From Chara braunii (lineage: Eukaryota > Streptophyta > Charophyceae > Charales > Characeae), in NCBI GenBank assembly GCA_003427395.1, contig BFEA01000546.1, positions 270,651 through 332,706 of the forward strand: a stretch of 62,056 bases of DNA, written 5' to 3'. Positions 44,801 through 56,166 of the stretch are shown here, piece after piece (the first letter of the stretch is position 1; each line of letters begins with the position of its first letter). The position numbers and the translations under genes were made by a program. The notes under the pieces are model-generated. The model was given only the letters and a program-made list of their open reading frames with translations. It did not search any database and had not been told where the DNA came from.

Positions 44801-44970
44801 TCCAATCTTCGCGAAAGGTACTCCGGCGCTTGGACGAAGAGGTGGAAACTTTCCACTCCGGACGAGGAACAATGACAACGTGCCGAAACCGTGGCTTACT
44901 ATCGGAGAAGACCTTTTCGCAAAGGGACGGATGAGAGCAAATTCGTGACAGGCCTTACAATACCCACATC
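41847..44970 (+). pseudogene. DUF7869-type transposase-like protein, broken (element A)
   Basis: Homologous along its length to the intact gene at 13,300-16,149. The Ser/Thr-rich N-terminus (41,847-42,572) has three VDTDF repeats. It is followed out of frame by the HTH-like GICRNTFRHYSKC, a CGECVRLR cysteine pair, VDGMDQKKTTIPH, RIQADNCWRENKNQ and GHTHTDIDATFS, so the acidic blocks are conserved. It is broken by a frameshift near 42,550, TAG at 43,742-43,744, TAG at 44,780-44,782 and TGA at 44,873-44,875. The last two are Trp codons in the intact copy. Beyond them homology continues to TGLTIPTSVCKK near 44,980. Ambiguous bases lie at 44,595 and 44,603. Protein similarity to the intact copy is moderate, much lower than between the two arms, so these are distinct lineages. 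Confidence 0.8.
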
Positions 44971-45137
44971 TGTTTGCAAGAAAGCGCTTGTGGCCTTGGG
45001 GGACGGCTGTCTTTCCGGTCCGTCCGACGTGCCCGTTTAGATAAATGGGAACTGATTCGGATTTGGTAGCTACGAACTCCGCTAAGATAATGACGAGACG
45101 TGAACTGCGAACTAATTTCGATTTCTTGTCCTGGAGG

Positions 45138-45998
45138 ATGCATGACGACGACACAACATCGTGCGATGTTGTATACGAGACAACGTCCTACGAAACCTCG
45201 TCGTACGCGAGTGAGTATTCCTTTTCGATGGAGAATGTGGACACGGATCTTCTCATCATGAACAAATGCATTTGGGCACAAGAAACGCTCAGTCTGGGCA
45301 GCGATTATCTGCATATCGAAGCTGGGGTCGGCCTCGACGGTTACATTGCACCTGAAACACGTGTTGTTGATGGACAAACTACAATAGTTCGTGATAGAGG
45401 ATCAAATATGTGGTACCTCTACTGGAGTTTAGAAGAAGTCCAACTTTTGGAAGTTCCATCCAGTCAGGAGGAGAAGATGGACGTCGAGGATATGGTAGAT
45501 TACAGGGAGTCGCTGCGCTTTGAACAAGAGTGGGGTTGTATGGACGAGCAACATGCTAAACTTTGCGCATGGTACTGCATCGGGAAGCCGCAGTTACGTT
45601 TTCCTGTGATCATAGACTACCATGGCCGAGTTCGTCTGTTCAACTGTGGCATCCCTGTGTTGACTCTTTTCACGGCGGCCAAGCTTTGTGGTAAGCGAAT
45701 GAAAGCTTTCTTCCTTGTGAGGGAAGACTTTCGCGAGCCCGCGTCCGTGGGTGCTCCTGAGCGCTTCCGTGAACGATTCGAAATAGATCCTTTGCTCGCA
45801 AAAGAGTTGAATCAAAGGGTTGAATGTTTGGTGCATGCCCAACTTCACTTCCTTTTCGGATTGTGTGAGGACCTATTCTTCACGTTGGAACACAAGGACA
45901 ACTGCAATGACTACACTCTACGAAAAGTTTCGCATCATCGTTCGGGTGTCCAAACATTGGAATTCGTAGGGGGTAGGCGGAAACTGTCGTTACTGTGA
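45138..45998 (+). CDS. Unknown protein of element A
   Basis: 287 codons from ATG 45,138. The frame is open from 45,045, but that part contains a class-A palindrome (45,043, another at 45,103) and looks non-coding. The N-terminus is acidic and Tyr/Ser/Thr-rich (TSYETSSYASEYS) with ENVDTDLL. A more ordered C-terminal half contains WGCMDEQHAKLCAWYC, LRFPVIIDYHGRVRLFNCG and VHAQLHFLFGLCEDLFF. I do not recognise a family. It is uninterrupted, unlike the transposase pseudogene just upstream, and it ends ~100 bp before the right inverted arm. VDTD also occurs in the transposase N-terminus, perhaps by chance. Confidence 0.6.
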   Translation: MHDDDTTSCDVVYETTSYETSSYASEYSFSMENVDTDLLIMNKCIWAQETLSLGSDYLHIEAGVGLDGYIAPETRVVDGQTTIVRDRGSNMWYLYWSLEEVQLLEVPSSQEEKMDVEDMVDYRESLRFEQEWGCMDEQHAKLCAWYCIGKPQLRFPVIIDYHGRVRLFNCGIPVLTLFTAAKLCGKRMKAFFLVREDFREPASVGAPERFRERFEIDPLLAKELNQRVECLVHAQLHFLFGLCEDLFFTLEHKDNCNDYTLRKVSHHRSGVQTLEFVGGRRKLSLL

Positions 45999-46016
45999 GG
46001 ATGGACACCAGTCGCC

Positions 46017-46682
46017 ATGACCAACTATGTGAGACAACCCAGAGTTAGTTCACACTTTGCTGTTGTACTCATAAGACTACCTCGCCGTTCACCGACGCCA
46101 TCAAAGGGGTCGGGCGGGAAGGGGTCGGGCGGAAAGCGTAGAACGTCCGGGAGTCCCCAGCATAGGGAAACTGACAGCCACTGCCTAGGGAGTCGTGATT
46201 CCGACATGCGAGACGTGGCCACCCTGAGGTCTGATCAAGTGCGAGTAGATTCGCACTTGTCTGCGAGGACTTTGTTTCCCGATGTCGAGGAGAGTCCATC
46301 CCGCCGTGCGCAGCAGAGGTCTCCTGTGCACAACACCTTGCTCCTGGAAGAGGGCGAACGTCTGCAGCATCTGGCAGTATCTCGTGAGCGGCGAAACCAT
46401 TCCTTGATGGGAACTGCGTCTTCGTTTTGCCTGGAGGGCGGGATGCCTGCATTGCGAAGGAGCGAAGGTGCGACCGTCAGTTCCATCAGCTCGGGCGAGC
46501 GCCACAAACTCGGAATGGATTCGGAGTTGCTGACGTCGCGCTGCAGGCCTTCTGCCAGAAGTGCTCTTCACGCTACAGTTCTGAGGGGCCAAGAAAATGT
46601 GACGTCCTACCCCCAGCATCTTCAGTTCAGCACAGGGTTCCCCTGCTCACCTCCGTTCTCATATGTTGAGACTCGACACTGA
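46017..46682 (+). pseudogene. Fragment of the methyltransferase-like tail (right arm)
   Basis: A 221-codon frame whose first ~27 residues are unrelated spacer. From KGSGGKGSGGKRRTSGSPQ onward it matches the left-arm tail (5,081-5,719) and keeps the in-frame class-A palindrome (46,237-46,258; VRVDSHLS). The 5' portion of the gene is absent, so this is a remnant created by the arm boundary. Confidence 0.6.
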
Positions 46683-46694
46683 CGGTCTGGCGAC

Positions 46695-47747
46695 GTGCTG
46701 GAGGGGCGCACTGCAGGAGTGTTGGAGACCGGGGGTGGCGAGTACGAACGTCATGCTTCGGAGGGTGTGCCAGTCGACGTTGACTGCAAGAGTGCAGCGG
46801 CTCCTGGGGAAGAGGAGCGCTCTCCGGGAGCGCCGCATGCTGTACAGCGGGAAGATGAGACTCAACATTGGAAGTCTCACAAAGTGTTGGGGACCGGGGG
46901 TAGCGAGTATGAACATCATGCTTCGGAGGGTGCGTCCGTGGACACTGACAACGAGAGTATAACAGCTCCGGGGGAAGAGGAGACTCAACACTGACCGGCT
47001 CACGAAGTCGTCAAGGGGCTCGACGCAGGAGTGCTGGTGATCGGGACGTCCGAAGAGGTTCTGCACAGTCGTTCGGCTGTGGCTACGACGCGAGAGGGTA
47101 TCGTTAAGGGAGGTCAGTGGACGTTCTTGCAAGCACCCGTTCTTGGCGATGATGAAGGCAAAGAAGAACCCGTGGTGGAAGCTCGGGTTTGTGGCGATGA
47201 GAAAGGCGAAGAACCCGTGGTGGAAGGCGGTGAGGTGACGGTCGGCATCCAGATGGATCCACAGCGGAAAGATGATGATTCTTCACCCACCCGTTGCATT
47301 GAAGAATAGGGTGATCGAGCGACTGTCCTTAGTACCGGTCAGGAAATGGTAGTTCATGAGGCCATCGAGTTGGGTAACGACTCGGCTGCCACCGAGCTGG
47401 TTAGCAACTCAAACGTGGCCGAGGTGCACAACGTCAAATCCTTCGTGGAAGGCAGTGAGGTGGCCGTCAACGTCAAGATGGATCCAGAGCGGAAAAATCA
47501 TGATTCTCCGTCCACCCGTTGTGGTGAAGAACAGTGTGATCGAGCGTCTGTCCTCAGTACCGGTCGGGAAATGGTACTTCATGAAGCCATCGACTTGCCT
47601 AGCGACTTAGCTGCCACCAAGTTGGTTAGCGACACAGCTGTGGCCGAAGTGCAGAACGTCGAATCCTCCATGGACGTTGGCACAGTGGCGCGACAGGAGG
47701 GCGAATTCCCTCAAAGGGCGCCCGACCACAGTAAGATTTGTGAATAG
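46695..47747 (+). pseudogene. Repetitive acidic protein of element A, right copy, broken
   Basis: Three open pieces (46,695-46,994, 47,031-47,309, 47,346-47,747) correspond in order to the single 329-codon ORF of the left arm, including TGGGEYERH, GTSEEVLHSRS, MVVHEAIELG and MVLHEAIDLP. TAG at 47,307-47,309 replaces a Gln codon of the left copy (GEEQGG). TGA lies at 46,993. Confidence 0.65.
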
Positions 47748-47873
47748 GAGCACTCGCATATCTGTCACTAGTCAGCTCTATGTTCGTCCAAATTGATGTG
47801 ATGGGCTGATGTACCTATTACCGCTTGTTAAAAAAAAACTTGTGGGATGTGGGTTATTTTCCATGTTTTACAG

Positions 47874-48238
47874 GTGTGAGGTTGTCAATCTCCCTGCCCA
47901 TGAAGCCTTTTAAAGCCGTCCGCGAGAAATGTTTTTCATTGAGGTCATTGGCCGCTTTACTGAAGACGTCGTCGAGTGTAGGTTCGTTTAAAAGGGTCTA
48001 GATGCCTCGCCTTTCCCAGAGAGCTGTCAGGGTTCTAAAGGCTTGTGGAATAGATAAGGAGGAAGGTTTGCGGAAACATTTGGCTGCGTCTATTGAAAGT
48101 GTTACTGCTTTGTCTGATGGGTCTGATGACGATGCCAAACGGGGTATCTTGAAAGACCCGTGTCCTAAGTACATCGCAAAGGACACATTCAACAGTTGGG
48201 GATACAACTTCTCTGGGAAAAGGGCAGACAGTTCTTAG
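47874..48238 (+). pseudogene. N-terminal exon of the right Ulp1-like gene
   Basis: Begins after the conserved acceptor CCATGTTTTACAG. Reads GVRLSISLPMKP, then TAG at 47,999-48,001 where the left copy has CAG (RVQMSRL). It then stays open (MPRLSQRAV, GIDKEEGLRKHL, SDGSDDDAKRG) to 48,238. Confidence 0.65.
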
Positions 48239-48355
48239 TCATTTCGGCCCGGTAATTTTGGTCACTCGTTATACTTGTTCGTGGGTGTTTGTGCAGCTGG
48301 GGCTACATCATGTTTTCGCGTTCCCTTGCCTACTGCGTAGCTTAGCGCTACGGAT

Positions 48356-49036
48356 TTGAGAATGTTGCAGGACGTCTGCAAGGATTTCAGCAACGACCAC
48401 GAGGTGGTTTCCTCGGTTCGCAAAGGGCCCAGTTCAGTTTCGTTGAGCAGAAAAAGTCTTCAAACTCTTATTCAGGGGGAATGGCTTTCCGACGAGGTGG
48501 TGGAGTCGTACTTGGCCTTGCTTGCCAACGCTGCGTTGCCTGGGTGTCTCTCTCTTTACATTTTGAGTCCCTTTTTCTATACCAAGCTCGTCGGTGGCGG
48601 CTATCGACATGATAGGGTTGCGAGATGGACAAAAGATGTGAATATTTTCTCGTACGAGATGGTCTTGATTCCTGTCCATAAACATTGCGTGCATTGGACC
48701 CTATTGTGTGTCCGAGAATAACGGCTGGAGTACCACGACTCTCTCCTACAAGACGATGGCGGTTTTTCTTTCGATGTGATTGCGAACTTCTCGCAATACC
48801 TCCGTGACGAAGCAGTTTGTCATTATGGTCAAACAACGAAACTGGATCTCCAGGAGCCCAAGGTGGTTGTTCATGGTGTCCCTCAACAGTCAGACGGGTC
48901 GAGCTGCGGTGTTTTCATGCTCGCCTTCGCTTCATTTCTTGCACGCGGCTATCCGCCACCATTTTCGATAGCCCAAAACGACATTCCAAACATCGGGCTG
49001 AGGATTGCGGTGGACATACTCCAAGGCTCTAAATGA
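48356..49036 (+). pseudogene. Ulp1/SENP-type (C48) cysteine protease catalytic exon, one nonsense codon (right copy)
   Basis: Keeps GEWLSDEVVESYL, FFYTKLV, VPVHKHCVHW-type His region, YHDS and VPQQSDGSSCGVFML with Gln and Cys. The only clear lesion is TAA at 48,719-48,721, where the left copy has a Gln codon (REQRLEYHD). The frame then continues unchanged to the stop at 49,034-49,036. The left and right copies carry different lesions, so they decayed independently. Confidence 0.85.
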
Positions 49037-50480
49037 TAACCCTATTTTTAAAATTCGCGTAGTTTTTTATTCGAAACGTCATAAGCAAAAGTGCGAATCT
49101 ATTCCCATTTGGTCTAGCAGTCGGCCGGTGGACATAAGCAAAAGCTTACGTGAAGTACAAGCTTAGATTCCAATGTAAATATCCCAGCCACGTGGTGCAG
49201 TATCCTTTAAGTAGATGCTTTCCTATCGGATGTGAATGTCCCAGCTTTATGCTCCCTTTGTTTGTTTATGGGTTGTTCTCCTTATGTCCTCTACGACTGC
49301 GGCAGCACCGTGCTGCGCTTGTTCGTTTCCATGTTGTGCTCCTGTGTTACTCATAGGACGTCTTCGTCCTCTTGTGGACATTGTTTACACTCGTGCTCGT
49401 GGGGCTCGATACTCTGGTTCATTTAGCAAGATATTGGTGAAAGATATCAACGATTTCTTCTTGGTCGCCTAATTACTTTGTGCTTGTCTCTATCTTCTGC
49501 GAGACTTTGTAATGTGAAAACCCCCCTCCCCCGCCCTACCCCGACCGCTCAACTTTCATATGTTTTGGCTCGCCCCTGTTCACCCCCTCTGCTTGTCTCC
49601 ACTGAATGTTGTTTGTTGGTTCCATATGACAATTGCGAACTTGTTCTCCATTCGGAAACCAATTATCGTCAGAATATATGTGTGTTTGAAGTTGTTTTAC
49701 GGATTCAGCGGTGCACTAAATGATTACCGATTTTGTTATCCCCAAAATACATCTCGTGCTCTCCACGGAATGCTGGCTGTTGTTTCCGTATGAGAAATGC
49801 GAACATATTCGCACTTGGGATGCCGTGCATTTGTGATTAAACCGTTCATGTTCACAAATTTGCCAACATTATTACTTATTGTGTTGTCAACGCCAGCTTA
49901 TTCATAACTGCAATTTCGACAAAATGATCATCAATTGTGCTATTCCCTGAATGTATGTGTGCTTGGCCCATGTGTTTCGACGTTATTTGGCGCTGAAGGA
50001 TCGATATAAAGCATTCGCAAAAATTGATGATTTGTCGAAATTGTTAATTTTTCTGTTCTCACTAGAAGACTGATCATTTACGCAAGTTCGCAAAAAATGA
50101 TATTTTTTTTACAGACCTTCTGTCTTATCCACAAAATGGATAAATCGTGAAAAAGATTGTCATTTGAGTCATGTCTTACCGGATGTGAAATTGGCTCCAT
50201 GTACTTTGTGATTTTGGGAAAGCCTCTCTGTGCTTTGCAATGTGGGATTGAATGATTTTTTGCATTCAATTACTCTTGGAAACGCGTCTGTGTACTTTGC
50301 AATTTGCCATTGACTGAATTTCTTGCATTGAATGATTTCTGGAAACAAGATATACTTGTTTGGATGGATATGTGTCTTCTCCACACAACGATTTGATGAT
50401 ATTTTTATCCGAGAATATACAATGACAAGCCAATGTCCATATTAAATCATCACGCTGCTGGAGTGCGCACCTACCTCTCC
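49037..50480. other. AT-rich non-coding part of the right arm
   Basis: Mirrors 1,480-2,900. Class-A sites start at 49,089, 49,631 (decayed), 49,795 and 50,485. No gene. Open frames here match non-coding sequence in the other arm without frame conservation. Confidence 0.6.
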
Positions 50481-51390
50481 ATCAAAGTGCGAGTTCAATC
50501 GCACTTCTGGTGTGAACCCTGAACAATCCCCTCGCACTTTGCTTCACGTCAAGGAGGGGGTCGAATGCACCGTCGGTAAGCACCTGCACATCACGAAACA
50601 AGAGCACGTCCCAATTGGTACATCGTAGGGTTCTTGCGATGTCGACTCCCACATGATGACTACACTGAACAGCGGCAGGATGACCGGTCCGCCTCTCCGA
50701 TGTGGATCTAACGGTGGATTGCATCAAATCTGCTCTCATGGATCCACACCGGGGATGGGGGTCGGGATCCAACCACAGTTTACTTGTAAAGCATCATATG
50801 ATGTGTCGATATAACCGACATCCAGAACTGCTTGGTGAGCATCTAGTGCTACACCAATCAGTTCCAAACACGGTCGCAAAGTCCCCTAAGAGTGTTCAGT
50901 GTCGGTTCCTCACGTCGTCAATTCCCACGTGATGAGCACAGTAAACAGCGGCAGGATGGCAGGTCCCCCTCGCCGGAATGGATCTAGTGGTGGATTGCGT
51001 CAAATCTGCTTTCAAAGATCCACTCCGGGTAGAAGGTCCTGCAATCAGCCACTGCTTGCTTGTAAGCATCATATGATGTGTCCATACAATCGACATCCAA
51101 AACTGTTTGGTGAGCATCTAGTGCTACGCCAATAAGTTCTGAACACGACCACAAGGTCCCCTAAGAATGCTTTTAGCACTAGAGTCCTCTGACCGCCGAC
51201 TGTTTGGCACTTCGTGAAGGTGGTCATTTCTACCGATGCAGAAGGTTCGTGATCACTTGCATTGCTTGTGTACGTGTCGATGGGTGCTCGGTGTTGCATA
51301 CATGTAGTACTGTTGGTCCCCGTTGGATACGTTGCCGTCTCAGATGCATTCCACAAAAGGACCTCACAGATTGCGGACATGCAAATTCCC
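50480..51390. repeat. Subterminal tandem repeats of the right arm, ~275-bp unit
   Basis: The phrase AGCGGCAGGATG occurs at 50,671 and 50,946 (275-bp spacing), with a partial third unit. Inverted relative to 200-1,320. Confidence 0.85.
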
Positions 51391-51668
51391 TGGGAGTGCT
51401 AATTGCAATCTGCGCCGACAACTGATGACGTGCGGAAAACAAATACACAGCCATCACCAACGACTGCTTGAAACTTCTTGAAGGTGGTCTGCCAGTTCTT
51501 AAAGGTGGTCAGTCACCAAATAGATCACGACGTGACATCAACCTCGCATTAACGTTCCCGTCCGAGTGTAAATGGCAATCCGGGAAGACGGCCAATGAGT
51601 GTTTGGCCGCTTCCTTATGGTGCTCTGTCGAACACCGATAACTGCGAATTGACTCGCTGTTCAAATAG

Positions 51669-51780
<112 letters not shown>

Positions 51781-52090
51781 CAGCGCAGCGGGTATGTAGT
51801 AACCCAATCTTGTATCGCTCGCCTTTACCCCTGCGCATTGATTTCATTTCACGCTCAACTGCCGTTTTGACGGATAAAGATGCACCACAATTGCCGAGAT
51901 TCACATCTCCGCGAGTGGGAACTGCGCAATGCATCACATTTGTCAGGCTCAGTGCGGGCAAGGTCCTCAGAGTCTTATACAAGGGATTTGTCAACGACTA
52001 ACTGGGAATTCATTCGTAGTTTAAGATTTCGTCCTCCACCTTTGCTCGCAGAAATTAATAACCCACTTAGAGCGTCCAATTTTTGGGGTT
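51781..52090. other. Probable outermost part of element A
   Basis: Contains a class-A palindrome at 52,000-52,021, so element A probably extends beyond the TC tract. The end of the element may lie between 52,022 and 52,090, but no terminal motif can be verified because the left end is outside the window. Confidence 0.4.
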
Positions 52091-52570
52091 CGTGACGCTG
52101 TCGAATGCATTGGTCTTCATCCTCGTCACGAATACATATTGACCTTCCGCAAGCCGCTCCGGCTGTGTGCGCCAGCCATACATCTCGCGATCCCCTACGA
52201 TAGGATAGGCACTACGCGAGGCGCGACTTACGTCCACCTTACGGGAGCTGGCACCTCCCTTCGGTGGCCGTATCCCCCCCGAGCTACCAGTCCATAGTAC
52301 GAAAGTTGGTCAATTGAAATCGCAGAGGTGCACCAGCCGATGACGTTTCTCATTCGCTGTACCATACGGGGTACGCGCGGTCCCACACCTCTGTCGGACC
52401 CGCACGCGAACCGGCGCACTGGGGGGAGCTGATGTCCGAGGCCACTATGATTCGACGTCAGTCGACTAAGACGTATCCCGATTACTACGGATGCGACCCC
52501 ACACACGAAATTCGACATCGGTCGACTAGGACGTATCCCGCTCACTACGAAGATAATATTAAAAATAAAA
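52091..52570. other. GC-rich, structured-looking segment with a short duplication
   Basis: The GC-rich part includes short hairpins (GCACCTCCCTTCGGTGGC, TACCATACGGGGTACG). A ~68-bp-spaced duplication (GTCGACTAAGACGTATCCCG at about 52,460 and 52,528) follows. I could not match it to rRNA, tRNA or another RNA gene. Confidence 0.4.
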
Positions 52571-52733
52571 CGTGTACACACACATACGAAACGACCGAAA
52601 ACAACATAACAACAACGCGACAACACTCCTACTCCCTTCTGTAGCCATCCCATAACTTTCCGTGACCGAAATCGGATAGCCGACACTCACGAGACTTTGT
52701 ATAAAACACCGTGGACTTAGGGCTATCTCATAT

Positions 52734-52928
52734 CGACTACCAATGCATGTGCAAGCATGCAGTCTATTACTAAGTCTTTTTTTTTATTCACTAAATTTAA
52801 TCTTAAATATTATGTTGAAACCTTGAATAGAATCTTCTATATTCCGAATTAAATCTTTGTTTATATGTTATACCATTTTATAACTTAACCGTCCATCGAC
52901 TACCAATGCATGTGCAAGCAAGCAGTCG
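52734..52928 (+). repeat. Direct repeat pair 163 bp apart
   Basis: CGACTACCAATGCATGTGCA plus ~10 more bases at 52,734 and 52,897, enclosing a very AT-rich segment. Could be a duplication around a small insertion. The 90-codon ORF after it (52,910-53,182) has no recognisable features. Confidence 0.7.
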
Positions 52929-53789
52929 CAATGATGGCGTACAATGTAGTGCCCATAATCAAGCGCAACACTCGAACAAACCTGGAGTTTATTCTGAGTT
53001 GTCAAGCAGCGGCCGCTCCAAAAAGCTACCTCGAAGATAGCCTACAAGGGATAAATTCGAACACCGTCGGTGTGCTGGGGTGGTTGGGGTTGGGTGGGGT
53101 GTGTGCGTGTATGATGGGTGGAGTACTCCATGCGATGGCAGTTGACCCATATCACTGGCCACTTAGCAACACTTACCAATGATTGTCTCAATTTATTCTT
53201 ATTTATGTCGCTCCTCAATTCATATTGCCAACATGAATTTCTCTTAGTTATATGGCTCCAACATGAATTCCGGCTTTGTTACACAAAGTGAACAATCAAA
53301 AGGTTTACTTTTAACGAAATGTGTATTAAAAGCTCCCAATTAAAACCCACGAATATTCCATGATAAGACACACACGGTTGCAAAAAATTTTTTTCACACG
53401 ATACACGTAATTATACACTGAGATAAAACACGATAGTCGTGCCAAAAATTACACATACACCCAAGGTAAGCGATTACCTTATAATATACAAACTCACAAG
53501 AACGACAGATTGACCACAACAGGATCCAAGACATGACACAGACAGAGATATCAACTATGATACCTGCCCGTGGACGACACCTAGATACGATAAACACAAG
53601 AACAACAATGAAAGAACGAGTTAAAATCGTCGGGAAATCGTCATGCCTAAACAATGAATACATCTAACATTAGCGATCATTTCTCACACCATGTCTATGT
53701 TGTACAAGATATATACGCACAACGTAATTACAGACATAAACTGACCAACGGAGACACACTCCTACTCATACGATGCCACAACAGAGGCC

Positions 53790-54340
53790 TATACAAGCCT
53801 CAATCCCAGCACACAACTACGTATAGATCAAGGTGGCAAAATCAGATATGACTTTGCCCTTTTACAATCACTTCAGAACCACCACAAAAAACGCCCCGCA
53901 CATGACATAGCCTGCCGCGGCATCAAACGATCACCTCATTCCAAATACCACTGCCAACGACCGACTAGAAGATTACTCCGATCAGTCTGCATTACAACTG
54001 CAGATCGCCATACACATAAGTGCGACCCTCCAATGACGCATCTATAATCGTCGCCCAGTCCACAATACCCAACACAGAACTACGTATAGATCAGGATGGC
54101 AAAATCATATATGAATTTGCCCTCGCAGAATCATTTCAGAACCAATATGAAGAGAAACGCCCCACCGATGACATATTCAGTCGCGACAACAAACGATCGC
54201 CTCGTTCCAAGTACCACTGCTAACGGCCGGTTAAAATATTACTCAGATCAGTCGTAGTAGAGATACATAAACTCTGCATTACAACTGCAGATCGCCACTC
54301 ATATAAGCACGACCCTCCAATGGCGCATCCAAAATCGCCT
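53790..54340 (+). repeat. Tandem duplication, ~263-bp unit
   Basis: AACTACGTATAGATCARG occurs at 53,815 and 54,078, and homology continues through ACGCCCC, CAAACGATC and TGCATTACAACTGCAGATCG. Both copies translate to similar peptides in one frame (YDFALLQSLQNHH against YEFALAESFQNQY), so they may derive from a coding sequence, but both are broken. Confidence 0.8.
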
Positions 54341-55794
54341 CCCACTCCATCATAGACAATAGGTAATCGCCATGCTCCCGAAGAAGTGTTGTTGTCACCA
54401 AACGCACCATAGACTCGACAATGTCCTCGCCAACACCAACATGGGCATTTGGAACATCAGCACCCACCTTCGTGACATATACGATAACATCACACAAAAA
54501 CTCCCTATCACAAGCCAACCTAGCTACCAAACGAAGGACCAACTCTCCCTGACATCAATCTCATACTGCCGAATCTCATGCCGGGTAACCGAACCCATAA
54601 ACTCGAACTCACGGCCCAAGTGATAATCATGAAGGTTGCACATCTCAAAAAACATGACGACGCGACCACCAATATGCCCCCGTGCCACAAAAGAAACCGA
54701 CATCGCGAACAGAAGGTACAACCAAAGAGCACATGAGTAATAACACGGAGCCCTGATACCAACTGCGCGACGAAGCGTTAACAACAGCAACGATAAATGC
54801 ACTGACGCAGAATTGTGCTACACCGATAACTTAAGCTCAGACAGATATGCTTTATACTTAAATAGTAAAAGTTAAACACCCCAAGGTGAGCAAAAATAAT
54901 TGTTTGTAAAAAATTATTTGTAATAAATATTTATTCACTACCCCGCCAAGAACGTGACAAGACAACTAACAGTCACAGACCTGAGTTTCAAACGACAAAT
55001 ACAACCAATAGATCGACCAACCCACGCATACGCTTACCACGAGCTAAGAACACACGAAGAGGCGCGACCCTCCAAAAAAAAGAGCGGCCCAAAGTTGCGA
55101 ATGAGACTACTACAATATAAGCTAAGTAAAGCCTCCGATCAAGAAACCCCTACAACCAATGGTAACGACCAGGTATTACACACCGCACCACACATAAGTA
55201 AAACAACAATAAAAATAAAAATAAGAATAAAAAACTCAACAATACTCATGACCCCTCACCTACAACCACATGCATGAAATACGCTTATACATACCCCCAA
55301 CCCAGATAAAACAAACCACTCAATGAATTAACACCCAACCACCCCTCAACAATTACGTAACAGCACAGATGTAACCCTCCATAAAAAACATATACATAAA
55401 AGATAGGAAGCCGCAATCAAACAGTAACAGAAGATAAAAAAAATATGCATACACTGATACGGCACAGTGCAAGTATAAATGATAAATCCTGAATAAGATA
55501 CCTGAAAACCACACAAAATTCAAAACCCTTATTCAAAAAGTAGTAAAACCTCACCCACACTACCTAGCATAGACAAAATTAAAATAGCAAACCAGTTTGA
55601 CTTTTCTTTCTTTCCCCCCACCCCTGGTTACAATAAACCCCTCTTAAACCCTTACCCACCCATAACCACACCCCCTGCTTGAGAAAACAAGCAAATTGAT
55701 TGTGATTGCCCCTGATTCTTGTAGGGCGTAATTGAGAGATATGAAGAAACCAACGAAATCTATGGCCCCACATGATGGTAAGCCTCCCCGCTCT

Positions 55795-55829
<35 letters not shown>

Positions 55830-56166
55830 ATAAAAAAAAACTCTTCTGCGATACATGTCAACAAACACAGCCATTAACCACCTCAATACAATGCTAACCA
55901 TAACTAACCATCCAACCGCACCTATGTTGACATATGCAGGACCAAGAGATCATTAATCGAGGGTGACATGCAGACCTGCCACCTATGGTGGCACCATTCG
56001 CCAACTTGCAACCACCACTTGTCCACGCTCAACTGATTATGATGACGCTCCCACAAGATATTGTCCACCAATTCCACGCAGCAGCACAGCCAACCAGCCT
56101 GATTGAGCACTCACTTTCAGTGACTGGGCTGTCGTCAGCGCTAAGTATGAAACTGAGCCAGAGAAG
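54341..56166. other. A/C-rich non-coding spacer
   Basis: No gene is supported. Poly(A) tract of 28 at 55,801-55,828. Open frames are short and without features. Confidence 0.5.
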
